64,000 nucleotides of DNA from Amycolatopsis sp. (lineage in GTDB: Bacteria > Actinomycetota > Actinomycetes > Mycobacteriales > Pseudonocardiaceae), in contig NZ_JAODNM010000056.1 in assembly GCF_025464955.1 (NCBI RefSeq), positions 140,257 to 204,256 of the forward strand, in the 5' to 3' direction. This document shows positions 26,602 to 34,723 of this stretch, piece after piece. The position numbers were made by a program, and so were the translations under genes. Each line of letters starts with the position of its first letter. The stretch's first letter is position 1. The notes beneath the pieces were generated by a model, which saw only the letters and a program-made list of their open reading frames with translations, was not told the origin of the DNA and searched no databases.

Positions 26602-27597
26602 GTGACCGAGGAGAACGAATCCGACGGCGAAAGCACGTTGACCGTGGTGCTGGCCGGCGGTGTCAACCTGCTGATCGCGATCATGAAGCTCGTGGCCGGA
26701 GTGATCACCGGATCGGGCGCGATGCTGTCCGAAGCGGCACACTCGTTCGCGGACACGATCACCGAAGTGCTGCTGCTGACGGCGTTGCGCACTTCAGAAC
26801 GTCCAGCCGACCGTAAACACCCTTTCGGTTACGGCAAGGAACGCTACTTCTGGTCGCTGCTCGCGGCGGTGTCGATCTTCGCGTCCGGCGCGGTCTTCTC
26901 GCTCTTCGAAGGCTTTTCGACCGTCTTCGGGAAGCCCGAAGAGCAGACGAACGTGCTGGTCAGCTACATCGTGCTGGCGCTGTCGTTCGTGATGGAGTCG
27001 ACGTCGTGGGTGCAGGCCGTCCGTCAGGTGCGGAAGGACTCGGCTGAGGCGAACCAGTCGATCGCGGAGTACCTGCGACTGATCGACGACCCCGCGCCCA
27101 AGACCGTGCTGTTCGAGGACTCGGCCGCGCTGCTCGGGCTGCTGATCGCGTTCGCCGGCATCGGACTGCACCAGCTGACCGGGTCTTCGGTGTGGGACGG
27201 CGCCGCGTCGATCGCCATCGGCGTGCTGCTCGCGGTGGTCGCGTACCTGCTCGGGCGCACGAACCGGGGGCTGCTCATCGGCCGCCAAGCCGACCCGAAG
27301 ATGGTCCGGGGGATCAACGACCACCTCGGCGCCGCGCCCGAGATCGAGGCGATCGTCGACCTGCAAACCATGCTCATGGGCACTGACCAGGTGCTGGTGT
27401 GCGCGCGAGTGGACTTCGACGACGCACTCGGCGCCGCCGACGTCGAACGCGCGTGCGTGCGGCTGGCCGAGGAGCTGCAAACGCAGTTCAACGACGTCAC
27501 CGAGGTGTTCATCGAGCCCGTCCCGCGGACGGATCCGACGCTGCGCGCGGCGGTTCTGGCGCGGTACGGCGAACTCGGGGAGACCTGGGGTCAGTAA
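26602..27597 (+). CDS. Cation diffusion facilitator family transporter
   Basis: 331 residues. It has about six membrane helices and a cytoplasmic C-terminal domain. The metal-binding motif SEAAHSFADTITE is in helix 2 and a second pair of acidic residues occurs in FEDSAALLGLL (helix 5). KHPFGYGKERYFWSLLA is the conserved loop after helix 2. It exchanges protons for divalent cations (Zn, Fe, Co or Mn; the metal is not clear). The GTG at 26602 is used. The end overlaps the convergent CAP-domain gene by seven bases. Confidence 0.94.
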   Translation: MTEENESDGESTLTVVLAGGVNLLIAIMKLVAGVITGSGAMLSEAAHSFADTITEVLLLTALRTSERPADRKHPFGYGKERYFWSLLAAVSIFASGAVFSLFEGFSTVFGKPEEQTNVLVSYIVLALSFVMESTSWVQAVRQVRKDSAEANQSIAEYLRLIDDPAPKTVLFEDSAALLGLLIAFAGIGLHQLTGSSVWDGAASIAIGVLLAVVAYLLGRTNRGLLIGRQADPKMVRGINDHLGAAPEIEAIVDLQTMLMGTDQVLVCARVDFDDALGAADVERACVRLAEELQTQFNDVTEVFIEPVPRTDPTLRAAVLARYGELGETWGQ

Positions 27598-28370
27598 CCG
27601 AAGTCCTGCGTCCAGTACCAGCCGTCGGTGGCGACGCCGACGCCGATCTTCGTCAGCGAGCAGTTGAGGATGTTCTGGCGGTGGCCGCTGGAGTTCATCC
27701 ACAGCTGCATCGTCTGCTTGGCCGAGGTCGACCCCTTGGCGATGTTCTCCGCGCCCGGCTGCGAGTAGCCGGCCGCCCTGATGCGCTGGTCGAAGCTGAC
27801 GCCTTCGGGAGTGTCGTGCGAGAAGTAGTTCCGCGCGGACATGTCGTCGCTGTGCTCCTGCGCGGCGTTCGTCAGGTGGCTCTCGACACTGAGGGGCGCG
27901 CAGCCCGCGTCGGCGCGTGCCTGGTTGACGAGGTCGACGACCTGGTCGGCCTGCGAGTCCGACCGGGTGGATTTCGGCGGAGCCGGTGGCGCGGGCGGAG
28001 CGGCCGGAGCTGAGGACGACGTCGTCGGCGCGGCCGGGGTGGTGGGAGCTGGGCTGGACGTCGAGGGCGGCGTCGTCGGTGTGGAGGACGTCGACGTCCC
28101 GGGGGCGGGTGTGGAGCCGTTCGAGCCGGGCGCGGGGGCCTGCGAGCTGGACGCCGGAGCGCCCTTGGCGAGCGGGTCGCCGAGCTGGCCTTGGTACGTC
28201 TGAGAGCCCGGGAGCGCCAAGGCCGCGTTACTCACAGTGTCAGAAGAGGGAACACCGCCGAGGGCAAAATACCCGCCGGCGGCCGTGGCGCCGCCGATAA
28301 GCACACTCAGGGACACCAGGCGTAACCGACTTCGAACACTAATGGAGGACACGGGGCGAAAAACTATCAC
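27591..28370 (-). CDS. Secreted or membrane-anchored CAP (SCP/PR1) domain protein
   Basis: 259 residues. An N-terminal helix (LRLVSLSVLIGGATAAGGYFA) acts as signal anchor, followed by a long low-complexity Ser/Thr/Pro/Ala linker (about 55-135) and a CAP domain (about 138-259) with LVNQARADAGCAPLSV, LTNAAQEHSDDMSARNYFSH and the GAENIAKG and HRQNIL motifs. Bacterial CAP proteins are extracellular and of uncertain role. The linker suggests it spans the cell wall. The His residues of the CAP cavity are present (EHSDD, FSHDTP, GHRQN). Confidence 0.92.
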   Translation of the reverse strand: MIVFRPVSSISVRSRLRLVSLSVLIGGATAAGGYFALGGVPSSDTVSNAALALPGSQTYQGQLGDPLAKGAPASSSQAPAPGSNGSTPAPGTSTSSTPTTPPSTSSPAPTTPAAPTTSSSAPAAPPAPPAPPKSTRSDSQADQVVDLVNQARADAGCAPLSVESHLTNAAQEHSDDMSARNYFSHDTPEGVSFDQRIRAAGYSQPGAENIAKGSTSAKQTMQLWMNSSGHRQNILNCSLTKIGVGVATDGWYWTQDFGY

Positions 28371-28409
28371 GAAACTGTAACTACGTGAACCGCCTTGTGC
28401 CGGGTTGAC

Positions 28410-29189
28410 TCAGGCGTGCAAACCGCGCTGCGATGCCGAGAGCGCGACGGTCAAGATCACCAGCGCGGCAACGACAACGCCGCTGAACACCGCCCGCCGC
28501 AACACCAGCTGCCGCCGCGTCAACGGCCAGGGCGCGCCGCCGAACGTCGCCATCCGCTCGACCAGCCGGTGCGGCCGCAGCACCCGCGCCGCGAACAGGC
28601 CGAGCAGCGGCACCTGCGCGATCCACAACGTCGTCCGCAATGCGCCGTCGAACCGGAAGTCCGCGCCCAGCACCAGCGCGTGCCACAGCCCGAACGCGTA
28701 GCTCAGCGCGGCGAACTGATGCACCACGAGCCAGGCCCGGCGCGGGATCCGGCGCCGCAGGTACCAGGTCGGGCCGAGCAGCGCCGCGAAGTACAGCGAC
28801 AGGACACCGGCGGTGTAGCCGAGCGCGCCGACGTCGGCGGTTTGCGGCACGAACGCCACCAGCAGCGACCCGGCGGGCGTGGCGAACACCCACAGCAGCG
28901 CGTGCAGCAGCATCAACGCCACCACGACGACGTTGAGCTGCCGATGCCACGTCACCAGCGCGTGCCTCGACGGCAGGAACCGCGCGAATCGACGGGTCCC
29001 GGTGACCAGCCCGAGCACCAATCCGGCGTACGCCCAGATGATCGCGACGAGTCCACTGGCGTCGGTGAGCAGGAAGACCCGGTCGACGAGGTGGGATGCC
29101 GTGCCCAGCACGACGTCAGCCGCAGCGACAGCCACAGCCGCCACGACGACGTGCGCCGCGCTCTGCGCGACGAGACGGCTCCGCGTCAC
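28410..29189 (-). CDS. Ferric reductase-like transmembrane protein
   Basis: 259 residues with about six membrane helices, matching the ferric-reductase-like heme domain (HLVDRVFLLTDASGLVAIIW, TWHRQLNVVVVALMLLHALL, PRRAWLVVHQFAALSYAFG). Conserved His residues in helix pairs (TWHRQL and LLHALL; VVHQF and LWHALV) are the likely bis-heme ligands. No flavin domain is attached, so it needs an external electron partner. The GTG at 29189 overlaps the stop of the methyltransferase remnant. It is the last gene of the Ddn-remnant-reductase operon. Confidence 0.85.
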   Translation of the reverse strand: MTRSRLVAQSAAHVVVAAVAVAAADVVLGTASHLVDRVFLLTDASGLVAIIWAYAGLVLGLVTGTRRFARFLPSRHALVTWHRQLNVVVVALMLLHALLWVFATPAGSLLVAFVPQTADVGALGYTAGVLSLYFAALLGPTWYLRRRIPRRAWLVVHQFAALSYAFGLWHALVLGADFRFDGALRTTLWIAQVPLLGLFAARVLRPHRLVERMATFGGAPWPLTRRQLVLRRAVFSGVVVAALVILTVALSASQRGLHA

Positions 29190-29443
29190 CGAACCGCCTG
29201 CCGCAGCCCCTCGGGCCCGAACCCGACGGTCTCGAGCGAGCTCGCCCAGTCGCCCGCGAGGTCTGCGGAGAGGGTGAACCGCGCGCAACTCGGCGGCCAG
29301 TTGCGCAGGACGTCCTCCTTGAAGTCGAAGATCTCGGCCTGCGGATCTTCGAACAGCCTGTCCGGGCGGCGGCTCTCCAGCATCCGCTGCGCGGCGATCG
29401 CCGGCGCCGTCGCCGTCGCCGGGACCCCGGTCAGACGCATCAT
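29186..29443 (-). pseudogene. Internally deleted leucine carboxyl methyltransferase family gene
   Basis: An intact 85-codon frame that joins two pieces of a TIGR00027/LCM-type SAM methyltransferase. The N-terminal piece has AIAAQRMLESRRPDRLFEDP. The second has EIFDFKEDVLRNW followed by ADLAGDWASSLETVGF, normally about 80-100 residues later in the family. The glycine-rich SAM-binding motif between them is gone, and the protein ends before the usual AWLAEGLL motif. A methyltransferase function is therefore not possible. The frame keeps four-base overlaps with both neighbours, so translational coupling of the operon is preserved. Confidence 0.65.
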
Positions 29444-29820
29444 TTCGCGGTCAGGCGCAGCACCTGGCTGACCTTGAGCCGCCGCAGCAGGGCCGCCGGC
29501 TTCTTCGGCAAGAACTCGGACGCCTCGGCCGCTGTGACGAGCTGTGGGTTGGTGACCTCCACCGTCCGGCCGCGGTGGACTACCTCGGCGTTACCCGCGG
29601 CGGTGAGGTTACGGACCCAGTCGCGGTCGGGTCCGTAGGTGAGGAACACCGCATATCCGCCCGGCACGTCGAACATCGAAAGCGGTGTCCGGTAAGGCTT
29701 TCCGGACTTGCGGCCGACGTGGGCGAGGATCCCCATCCCGGGCAGCCTGCCCGCCCAGAGGCGCTGGACAGGGTTGGTGACATAGCGGTTGAACCTGGCC
29801 AGCCGGTCGGGGAGTTGCAT
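29440..29820 (-). CDS. Ddn-like deazaflavin (F420)-dependent nitroreductase family protein
   Basis: 126 residues of the split beta-barrel family that includes mycobacterial Ddn. Features are GRLPGMGILAHVGRKSGKPY, RTPLSMFDVPGGYAVFLTYG and NLTAAGNAEVVHRGRTVEV. Members reduce quinones or nitro compounds with F420H2. The ATG at 29820 is chosen over the 177-residue frame because the extra part overlaps the divergent TetR gene and has no family similarity. First gene of a coupled three-gene operon. Confidence 0.88.
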   Translation of the reverse strand: MQLPDRLARFNRYVTNPVQRLWAGRLPGMGILAHVGRKSGKPYRTPLSMFDVPGGYAVFLTYGPDRDWVRNLTAAGNAEVVHRGRTVEVTNPQLVTAAEASEFLPKKPAALLRRLKVSQVLRLTAK

Positions 29821-29867
29821 GCCACCGAGCGTAGCCACGAACGAGGGCTTGCGGGAAGGACTGAACC

Positions 29868-29878
29868 AGTGATTCACT
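29868..29878. promoter_or_regulatory. AGTGATTCACT dyad between divergent ddn-like and tetR genes
   Basis: An 11-base palindrome (AGTGA-T-TCACT) directly upstream of the TetR start at 29885, in a 64-base divergent gap. It is a good candidate operator for this TetR, which would then regulate itself and the Ddn-like operon. Confidence 0.45.
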
Positions 29879-29884
29879 CCTTGG

Positions 29885-30496
29885 GTGCCGTATCGACGGA
29901 CCCCCGCGGTCCAAGCCCGACTCGACGCCCAGCGCGTCGTGATCTTCGAAGCCGCCGTGGATTCCCTGGCCACGCACGGCTACGCGGGGTGTTCGGTCGC
30001 GGCCGTCGCGACAAGGGCGGGTATCGCCACCGGCAGCGTCTACCAGCACTTCCCGAGCAAGACCGGGTTGGTCGTCGAGCTGTTCCGGTCGGTCGTCGCG
30101 TTTGAGGTGGCCGCTGTCGAAGAGGCGTCGACGCAGTCGGAAGACCCGGTCAAGCGGATCGTCGCCGTGTTGGAGACGTTCGCGAGCCGCGCGTTGAAGG
30201 CGCCGCGGCTCGCGTACGCGCTGCTCGCCGAGCCCGTCGACGCGCCGATCGAGGCCGAGCGCCTGGTGTTCCGGCGCGCGTTCATCGACGTCGTGGCCAG
30301 CCGGATCGAAGAGGCGATCGAGGTGGGCGCGCTGCCGCCGCAGGACGCCGAGCTCAGCGCCGCGGCGCTGGTCGGCGCGACAGCCGAGGTGCTGATCGGC
30401 CCGCTGACCGCCGAGAGCGCGGACGCGTCCGTGCTGGAAAAGCTGAGCTTGTTCACCGTTCGCGCCTTAGGAGGCTCCCTTGTCCGCAACGCATGA
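29885..30496 (+). CDS. TetR-family regulator
   Basis: 203 residues. The DNA-binding domain (about 15-65) includes FEAAVDSLATHGYAGCSVAA and the recognition helix RAGIATGSVYQHFPSKTGLV. The C-terminal domain is helical. The GTG start has no strong ribosome site. Divergent from the Ddn-like operon, and its 3' end overlaps the acyl-CoA dehydrogenase start by 17 bases, so it may control both. Confidence 0.88.
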   Translation: MPYRRTPAVQARLDAQRVVIFEAAVDSLATHGYAGCSVAAVATRAGIATGSVYQHFPSKTGLVVELFRSVVAFEVAAVEEASTQSEDPVKRIVAVLETFASRALKAPRLAYALLAEPVDAPIEAERLVFRRAFIDVVASRIEEAIEVGALPPQDAELSAAALVGATAEVLIGPLTAESADASVLEKLSLFTVRALGGSLVRNA

Positions 30497-32105
30497 AGTG
30501 ACGAACCAGGTCCCAGTGCTGACCGGCAACGACATGGCCGCCGACCCGGCGTTGCTCGAGGCCCTGCACCGCGAAGGTGCGGCGTGGGCCGAGGAGGAGC
30601 TGCACGAGATCGGCAGGCTCGCGGGCAGTGAGAAGGCCCAGACCTGGGGTCGCGTGGCGAACGAGAACCCGCCGAAGCTGCTCACTCACGACCGCGTCGG
30701 AAACCGCATCGACGAGGTCGAGTTCCACCCGTACTGGCATGACCTGATGGATGTCGCGGTGTCCCACGGCCTGCACGCGGCGCCGTGGCGGTCCGACCGT
30801 TCGGGCGCCCATGTCGCGCGAGCGGCGAAGTTCCTGGTCTGGGCGCAGGTCGAGCCGGGCCACACCTGTCCGATCTCGATGACGTACGCGGCGGTACCCG
30901 CGCTTCGGCACAACCCCGAGCTTTCGCAGGCGTACGAGGGATTGCTCGCGTCTACGGAGTACGACTTCGGGCTGCGCGTGCCGAGTACCAAACGCGGCCT
31001 GATCGCGGGCATGTCGATGACCGAGAAGCAGGGCGGTTCCGATGTCCGCGCGAACACCACGAACGCGGTGCCGTCCGCCGCCGGAACATATGTCCTGACC
31101 GGGCACAAGTGGTTCACGTCCGCGCCGATGTCGGACATGTTCCTGACGCTCGCGCAGGCGCCCGGCGGGCTGTCCTGCTTCCTGCTTCCGAGGGTGCTCC
31201 CGGACGGCACGCGCAATCCGATCCACCTGCAGCGGCTGAAGGACAAACTCGGCAACAAGTCCAACGCGTCCGCCGAAATCGAGTACGACGGCGCTGTCGG
31301 CTGGCTCGTCGGCGAAGAGGGCCGCGGCGTGCGGACGATCATCGACATGGTCAACAACACCCGCCTCGACTGCACCCTGGGCAGTGCTTCGCTGATGCGG
31401 TACGGCAGTGTCCGCGCGACACACCACGCCATGCACCGCAGCGCGTTCGGCAAAAACCTCGTCGACCAGCCGTTGATGACCAACGTCCTGGCCGACCTGG
31501 CGCTGGAGTCGGAGGCGGCGACCACGGTCGCGATGCGGCTGGCCGGTGCCACCGAGCGCGCCGCCGCGGGCGATGCCGAGGAGGAAGCCTTCCGCCGGCT
31601 CGGGCTGGCGGTGACGAAGTACTGGGTCTGCAAGCGTGCGCCTTCGCATGCCGCGGAAGCGCTGGAGTGCTTGGGCGGCAACGGTTACGTCGAAGAATCC
31701 GGCATGCCGAGGCTGTACCGCGAGGCGCCACTGTCCTCGATCTGGGAGGGTTCCGGCAACGTCGCCGCGCTGGACGCGTTGCGTGCCATGGGGAAGCAGC
31801 CGGAGTCCGTCGAGGCGTTCTTCACCGAGGTCGGCAAGGCGTCCGGCGCCGACGCGCGCCTCGACGACGCCACCGCGCGGCTGCACAAGGAACTGGCCAA
31901 CTTTTCCGACATCGAATACCGCGCCCGGCGAGTCGTCGAGTCGATGGCGTTGGTGCTGCAGGGTTCCCTGCTCGTCCGGCATGCCCCGGCCGCCGTCGCG
32001 GACGCCTTCTGCGCGTCACGCTTCGGCGGAGACTGGGGCATCGCCTTCGGCACCCTTCCCCCCGGCGTCGACATCACCGCCATCATCGCCCGCGCCCACC
32101 CCTAA
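30480..32105 (+). CDS. AidB-like acyl-CoA dehydrogenase family protein
   Basis: 541 residues of the AidB subgroup (longer than the usual 380-residue dehydrogenases). The FAD/substrate motifs MSMTEKQGGSDVRANTTNA and SAPMSDMF, and near the C-terminal core YVEESGMPRLYREAPLSSIW and EGSGNV, are as in AidB. The AidB prototype is a flavoprotein linked to alkylation damage; metabolic roles in isovaleryl-type oxidation are also reported for the family. The start is an unusual TTG, fixed by an AGGAGG seven bases upstream, inside the end of tetR. Confidence 0.9.
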   Translation: MSATHEVTNQVPVLTGNDMAADPALLEALHREGAAWAEEELHEIGRLAGSEKAQTWGRVANENPPKLLTHDRVGNRIDEVEFHPYWHDLMDVAVSHGLHAAPWRSDRSGAHVARAAKFLVWAQVEPGHTCPISMTYAAVPALRHNPELSQAYEGLLASTEYDFGLRVPSTKRGLIAGMSMTEKQGGSDVRANTTNAVPSAAGTYVLTGHKWFTSAPMSDMFLTLAQAPGGLSCFLLPRVLPDGTRNPIHLQRLKDKLGNKSNASAEIEYDGAVGWLVGEEGRGVRTIIDMVNNTRLDCTLGSASLMRYGSVRATHHAMHRSAFGKNLVDQPLMTNVLADLALESEAATTVAMRLAGATERAAAGDAEEEAFRRLGLAVTKYWVCKRAPSHAAEALECLGGNGYVEESGMPRLYREAPLSSIWEGSGNVAALDALRAMGKQPESVEAFFTEVGKASGADARLDDATARLHKELANFSDIEYRARRVVESMALVLQGSLLVRHAPAAVADAFCASRFGGDWGIAFGTLPPGVDITAIIARAHP

Positions 32106-32127
32106 CCCCACAGGCTTCGCAAGAGAC

Positions 32128-32193
32128 CGCAACTCGCCGTCGAGTTGCGATGCTTAGCGTGCACAAGCAGGGCACTTTTGGACAAAAGTGCCC
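32128..32193. repeat. Family C and family B hairpins between convergent genes
   Basis: CGCAACTCG-CCGT-CGAGTTGCG (near 32128-32149) is a closed form of the arms seen at 14158/14300. It is followed by GGGCACTTTTG-GA-CAAAAGTGCCC (32170-32193). They fill the gap between the AidB-like gene and the convergent multicopper oxidase gene and probably terminate both. Confidence 0.75.
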
Positions 32194-32198
32194 GGCCG

Positions 32199-33764
32199 TC
32201 AGGAGGTGGTGAAGTCGGCCATCATGGCCATGTCCTCGTGTTCCAGGTTGTGGCAGTGGAAGACGTACCGCCCCGCGTAGTCGTTGAAGCGGACGGCGAT
32301 CTCCGCCGACTCGGCCGCGCGCACGTCGACGGTGTCCTTCCAGCCCTGGTCGTACGGCCCGGGCTTGCCGCCGTTGCGGGCGAGCACCTGGAACTGGTCG
32401 AGGTGCAGGTGGATCGGGTGGTGCACGTCCGACACGAACCGCCAGATCTCCGTGTCGCCGAGGCGCGGTGTCGCGAGCGGGTGGCCCGGCTCGTACGGCT
32501 GCCCGTTGATCGTCCAGCCGGATCGGTCCGAGTGGCTCTGGAACAGGAACTCCCGCGTGACAGTCGCCTTCCCCGGGTCCAGCGGGACGATCGTGGACAA
32601 CTTCGGCGGCACGGTCGCGTCGTCCACCGGCGCCCGGGCGTCCGCGGCGACGTCGAACCGCATGACCTCGACCGTCCGCCCGGTCCCGAACGTGTTGAGC
32701 AGCCGCACGCGGGTTCCCGGCGGGTAGCGGGAGAAGTCGACCACGACGTCGAACCGTTCGGCGGACGCCATCTCGATCGCGTCATGCGCGAGCGGCGCCG
32801 CGAGCAGGCCGCCGTCGCCGCCAACCTGCACAAACCCGTTCCCACCAGGCGGAGGCGGGTCCAGCTGGAGCCGGTAGCGACGACAGTTCGACGCGTTCAA
32901 CAGCCTCAGCCGGTAACGCAGGCGCTTGACGTCGAGCACCGGCCAAGGCGCACCGTTGACCAGGACGACATCGCCGAGCACACCGTTCAGGTACCCACTT
33001 GTCACCCCGGGAACGCTGAGATTCGGTGCCAGCGCTGGATAATCGAGCCGACCGTCCGCGGTGAACGCGCGATCGGTGATCATCAGCGGCAGGTCGCGGT
33101 CGCCTTTCGGCAGCGGCAGCGAGTCCTCTTCGTCGTCGTGTACGAGGTGGAACCCGGCGAGCCCGAGCCAGACCATCGGACCGGTGAACCCCATGCTGTG
33201 GTCGTGGTACCAGAGCGTCGCCGCCCGCTGGTTCGACGGATACGTGTAGTCCCGAGTACCGACGGTCGGCGTGCCGGGCATCAGCATCATCTCGTGTGCG
33301 GGCGGGGCGTTGAGCGGCAGGATCGTGTCGCCGGGATACCCGTCGCTCGCCGACGGCGTATGCCCGCCATGCAGGTGGACGACAACGGGCCGCGGTAGTT
33401 CGTTACGGTGCTTGACAACCATCCGCCGCCCGGATCGCGACACCAGCGTCGGCCCCGGGAACGTGCCGCCGTACGTCCACGCCTCGGTCTTCACTCCGGG
33501 AAGGATCTCCAGCGTGCTGACCTGCTGGGGGATCTCGTAGTAGTCGGCAGACGCGTCCGAGCGCACCGGTCGCAGCACCGGCGGGATCGGCAGCGGCACC
33601 TGGAACGGCGGTGGTAGCGGGATTCCGCTGCGTACCAACGTTCCCGGCTCACCGTTGTCGAGCGCGCCGCCCCACGAGAACCCGCTGCCGAGCGCGACAG
33701 CCGTCGCCCCGCCGGCGACGGTCAGGCCGGTGAGCCCGAGGAATCGACGTCGATTGAGGTTCAC
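32199..33764 (-). CDS. Secreted multicopper oxidase (Tat substrate)
   Basis: 521 residues. The Tat signal is NLNRRRFLGLTGLTVAGGA (twin Arg near residue 5). All four copper motifs are intact: HLHGGHTP, WYHDHSMG, HPIHLHLDQF and HCHNLEHEDMAM (with the T1 Met). This is the CotA/bilirubin oxidase-like three-domain type. It oxidises phenols, metals or bilirubin-like substrates outside the membrane. Its start overlaps the stop of the small membrane protein gene by four bases (ATGA). Confidence 0.95.
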   Translation of the reverse strand: MNLNRRRFLGLTGLTVAGGATAVALGSGFSWGGALDNGEPGTLVRSGIPLPPPFQVPLPIPPVLRPVRSDASADYYEIPQQVSTLEILPGVKTEAWTYGGTFPGPTLVSRSGRRMVVKHRNELPRPVVVHLHGGHTPSASDGYPGDTILPLNAPPAHEMMLMPGTPTVGTRDYTYPSNQRAATLWYHDHSMGFTGPMVWLGLAGFHLVHDDEEDSLPLPKGDRDLPLMITDRAFTADGRLDYPALAPNLSVPGVTSGYLNGVLGDVVLVNGAPWPVLDVKRLRYRLRLLNASNCRRYRLQLDPPPPGGNGFVQVGGDGGLLAAPLAHDAIEMASAERFDVVVDFSRYPPGTRVRLLNTFGTGRTVEVMRFDVAADARAPVDDATVPPKLSTIVPLDPGKATVTREFLFQSHSDRSGWTINGQPYEPGHPLATPRLGDTEIWRFVSDVHHPIHLHLDQFQVLARNGGKPGPYDQGWKDTVDVRAAESAEIAVRFNDYAGRYVFHCHNLEHEDMAMMADFTTS

Positions 33765-34153
33765 GATGTCGCCTCGGCCGGTTTACGCCAGGCCCAGACG
33801 AGCAGAAACAGGATTCCGGCGATGATCAGCACGCCCAGCGGGATGTGGACGGCCAGGATCCGGCTGTACCCGAGCACGATCTGCCCGGCTTCGACACCGA
33901 ACAGCCCGATGCTGACCGGGATCGGCCACCACGGGCCGCGGCCCGGCCGCCACAGCAGGACCGCACACAGCCCCAGCACGACCGCGGTGATCCCGGTCCT
34001 GGTCGCGTTTTCCTTGTGCATGGCCAAAAAGTCGTAGTGCCCGGCGAGGAACCCACCCGCGAGCACTGCCTGGGCAAACGCCAACACCGCCTCCGCGGTG
34101 ACGGCCGCACGGAACAGCCATCTCGGCCAGCGCCGAGTCTTGGTCGTGGACAT
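33761..34153 (-). CDS. Small four-helix membrane protein co-transcribed with the multicopper oxidase
   Basis: 130 residues with about four membrane helices (LFRAAVTAEAVLAFAQAVLA, TAVVLGLCAVLLW, IPVSIGLFGVEAGQIVLG, IPLGVLIIAGILFLLVWAW). No family is named with confidence; similar small proteins precede multicopper oxidases in actinobacteria. The four-base overlap with the oxidase start suggests a shared function, for example in copper or redox handling at the membrane. The ATG at 34153 is preferred; a GTG at 34159 is possible. Confidence 0.75.
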   Translation of the reverse strand: MSTTKTRRWPRWLFRAAVTAEAVLAFAQAVLAGGFLAGHYDFLAMHKENATRTGITAVVLGLCAVLLWRPGRGPWWPIPVSIGLFGVEAGQIVLGYSRILAVHIPLGVLIIAGILFLLVWAWRKPAEATS

Positions 34154-34172
34154 ACCCACGATAGTGCCACAT

Positions 34173-34198
34173 GAAACCGTTCGGTGTGAAACTGTTTC
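34173..34198. promoter_or_regulatory. GAAAC/GTTTC operator sites between divergent marR and oxidase operon
   Basis: GAAAC-T-GTTTC (34188-34198) is a perfect 11-base palindrome, and GAAACCGTT (34173-34181) repeats its left half 15 bases earlier. Both lie in the 69-base gap between the marR gene and the oxidase operon, where a MarR protein would control both directions. Confidence 0.5.
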
Positions 34199-34222
34199 TG
34201 GAATGGCCTATGCTGAGCGGCG

Positions 34223-34654
34223 ATGACCAGCGAAGAACTGTCCCTGGACCACAACATCGGCTTCCTGCTGCGCCAGGCCCACCAGCGGGCCGCGGCGGCG
34301 TTCGCCAACGCCCTCGAACCGCACGAGATCTCCGGCCGTCACTATCCGGTGCTTCACACCCTGGGTAAGCGAGGGCCGCTGAGTCAGCGCGAGCTCGTCG
34401 ACAGCGTCAACAGCGACAAGGCGTCCATGGTCCGGATCGTCGACGACCTCGAGGCCAAGGGCCTGGCCGCCCGGCGCCCGGCGCCGGGAGACCGCCGGGT
34501 GCGGTCGGTCGAGCTCACCGAACACGGCCGCGAGGTCCTCGCCAAGGCCGAACAAACTGCGGTCGACGTCGCCGAGAGCCTGCTCACGCACCTTGACCAG
34601 CGGAAACGCGCCCAGCTCACCGCTCTGCTCCTCGACTTCCTCCACGCCCCCTAA
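34223..34654 (+). CDS. MarR-family transcriptional regulator
   Basis: 143 residues. The winged helix (about 35-100) includes LGKRGPLSQRELVDSVNSDK and the wing RRPAPGDRRVRSVELTEHG with the D-R-R signature. Divergent from the multicopper oxidase operon with a palindromic operator between, so it probably represses that operon and itself. Confidence 0.9.
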   Translation: MTSEELSLDHNIGFLLRQAHQRAAAAFANALEPHEISGRHYPVLHTLGKRGPLSQRELVDSVNSDKASMVRIVDDLEAKGLAARRPAPGDRRVRSVELTEHGREVLAKAEQTAVDVAESLLTHLDQRKRAQLTALLLDFLHAP

Positions 34655-34720
34655 GGGCACTTTTGTACTTTTGTGCCCTGGTTGAGCTCTCAAGCAGGGC
34701 ACTCTTGTACAAAAGTGCCC
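34655..34720. terminator. Two family B hairpins back to back at a convergent junction
   Basis: GGGCACTTTTGTACTTTTGTGCCC reads as a hairpin (34655-34678), and GGGCACTCTTG-TA-CAAAAGTGCCC as a second (34697-34720), separated by GGTTGAGCTCTCAA. They occupy the entire gap between the marR stop and the sugar porter stop, so they are very likely a bidirectional terminator. Confidence 0.65.
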
Positions 34721-34723
34721 GCC

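Noticed and set aside
30453..31982. 509-codon minus-strand frame opposite the AidB-like dehydrogenase
   Set aside because: Arg/His/Gly-rich shadow without a domain; the plus-strand dehydrogenase is unmistakable.
34682..34693. HAIR-like operator (TTGAGCTCTCAA)
   Set aside because: The arms are separated by two bases where HspR sites need seven, and it lies between two terminator hairpins at a convergent junction.
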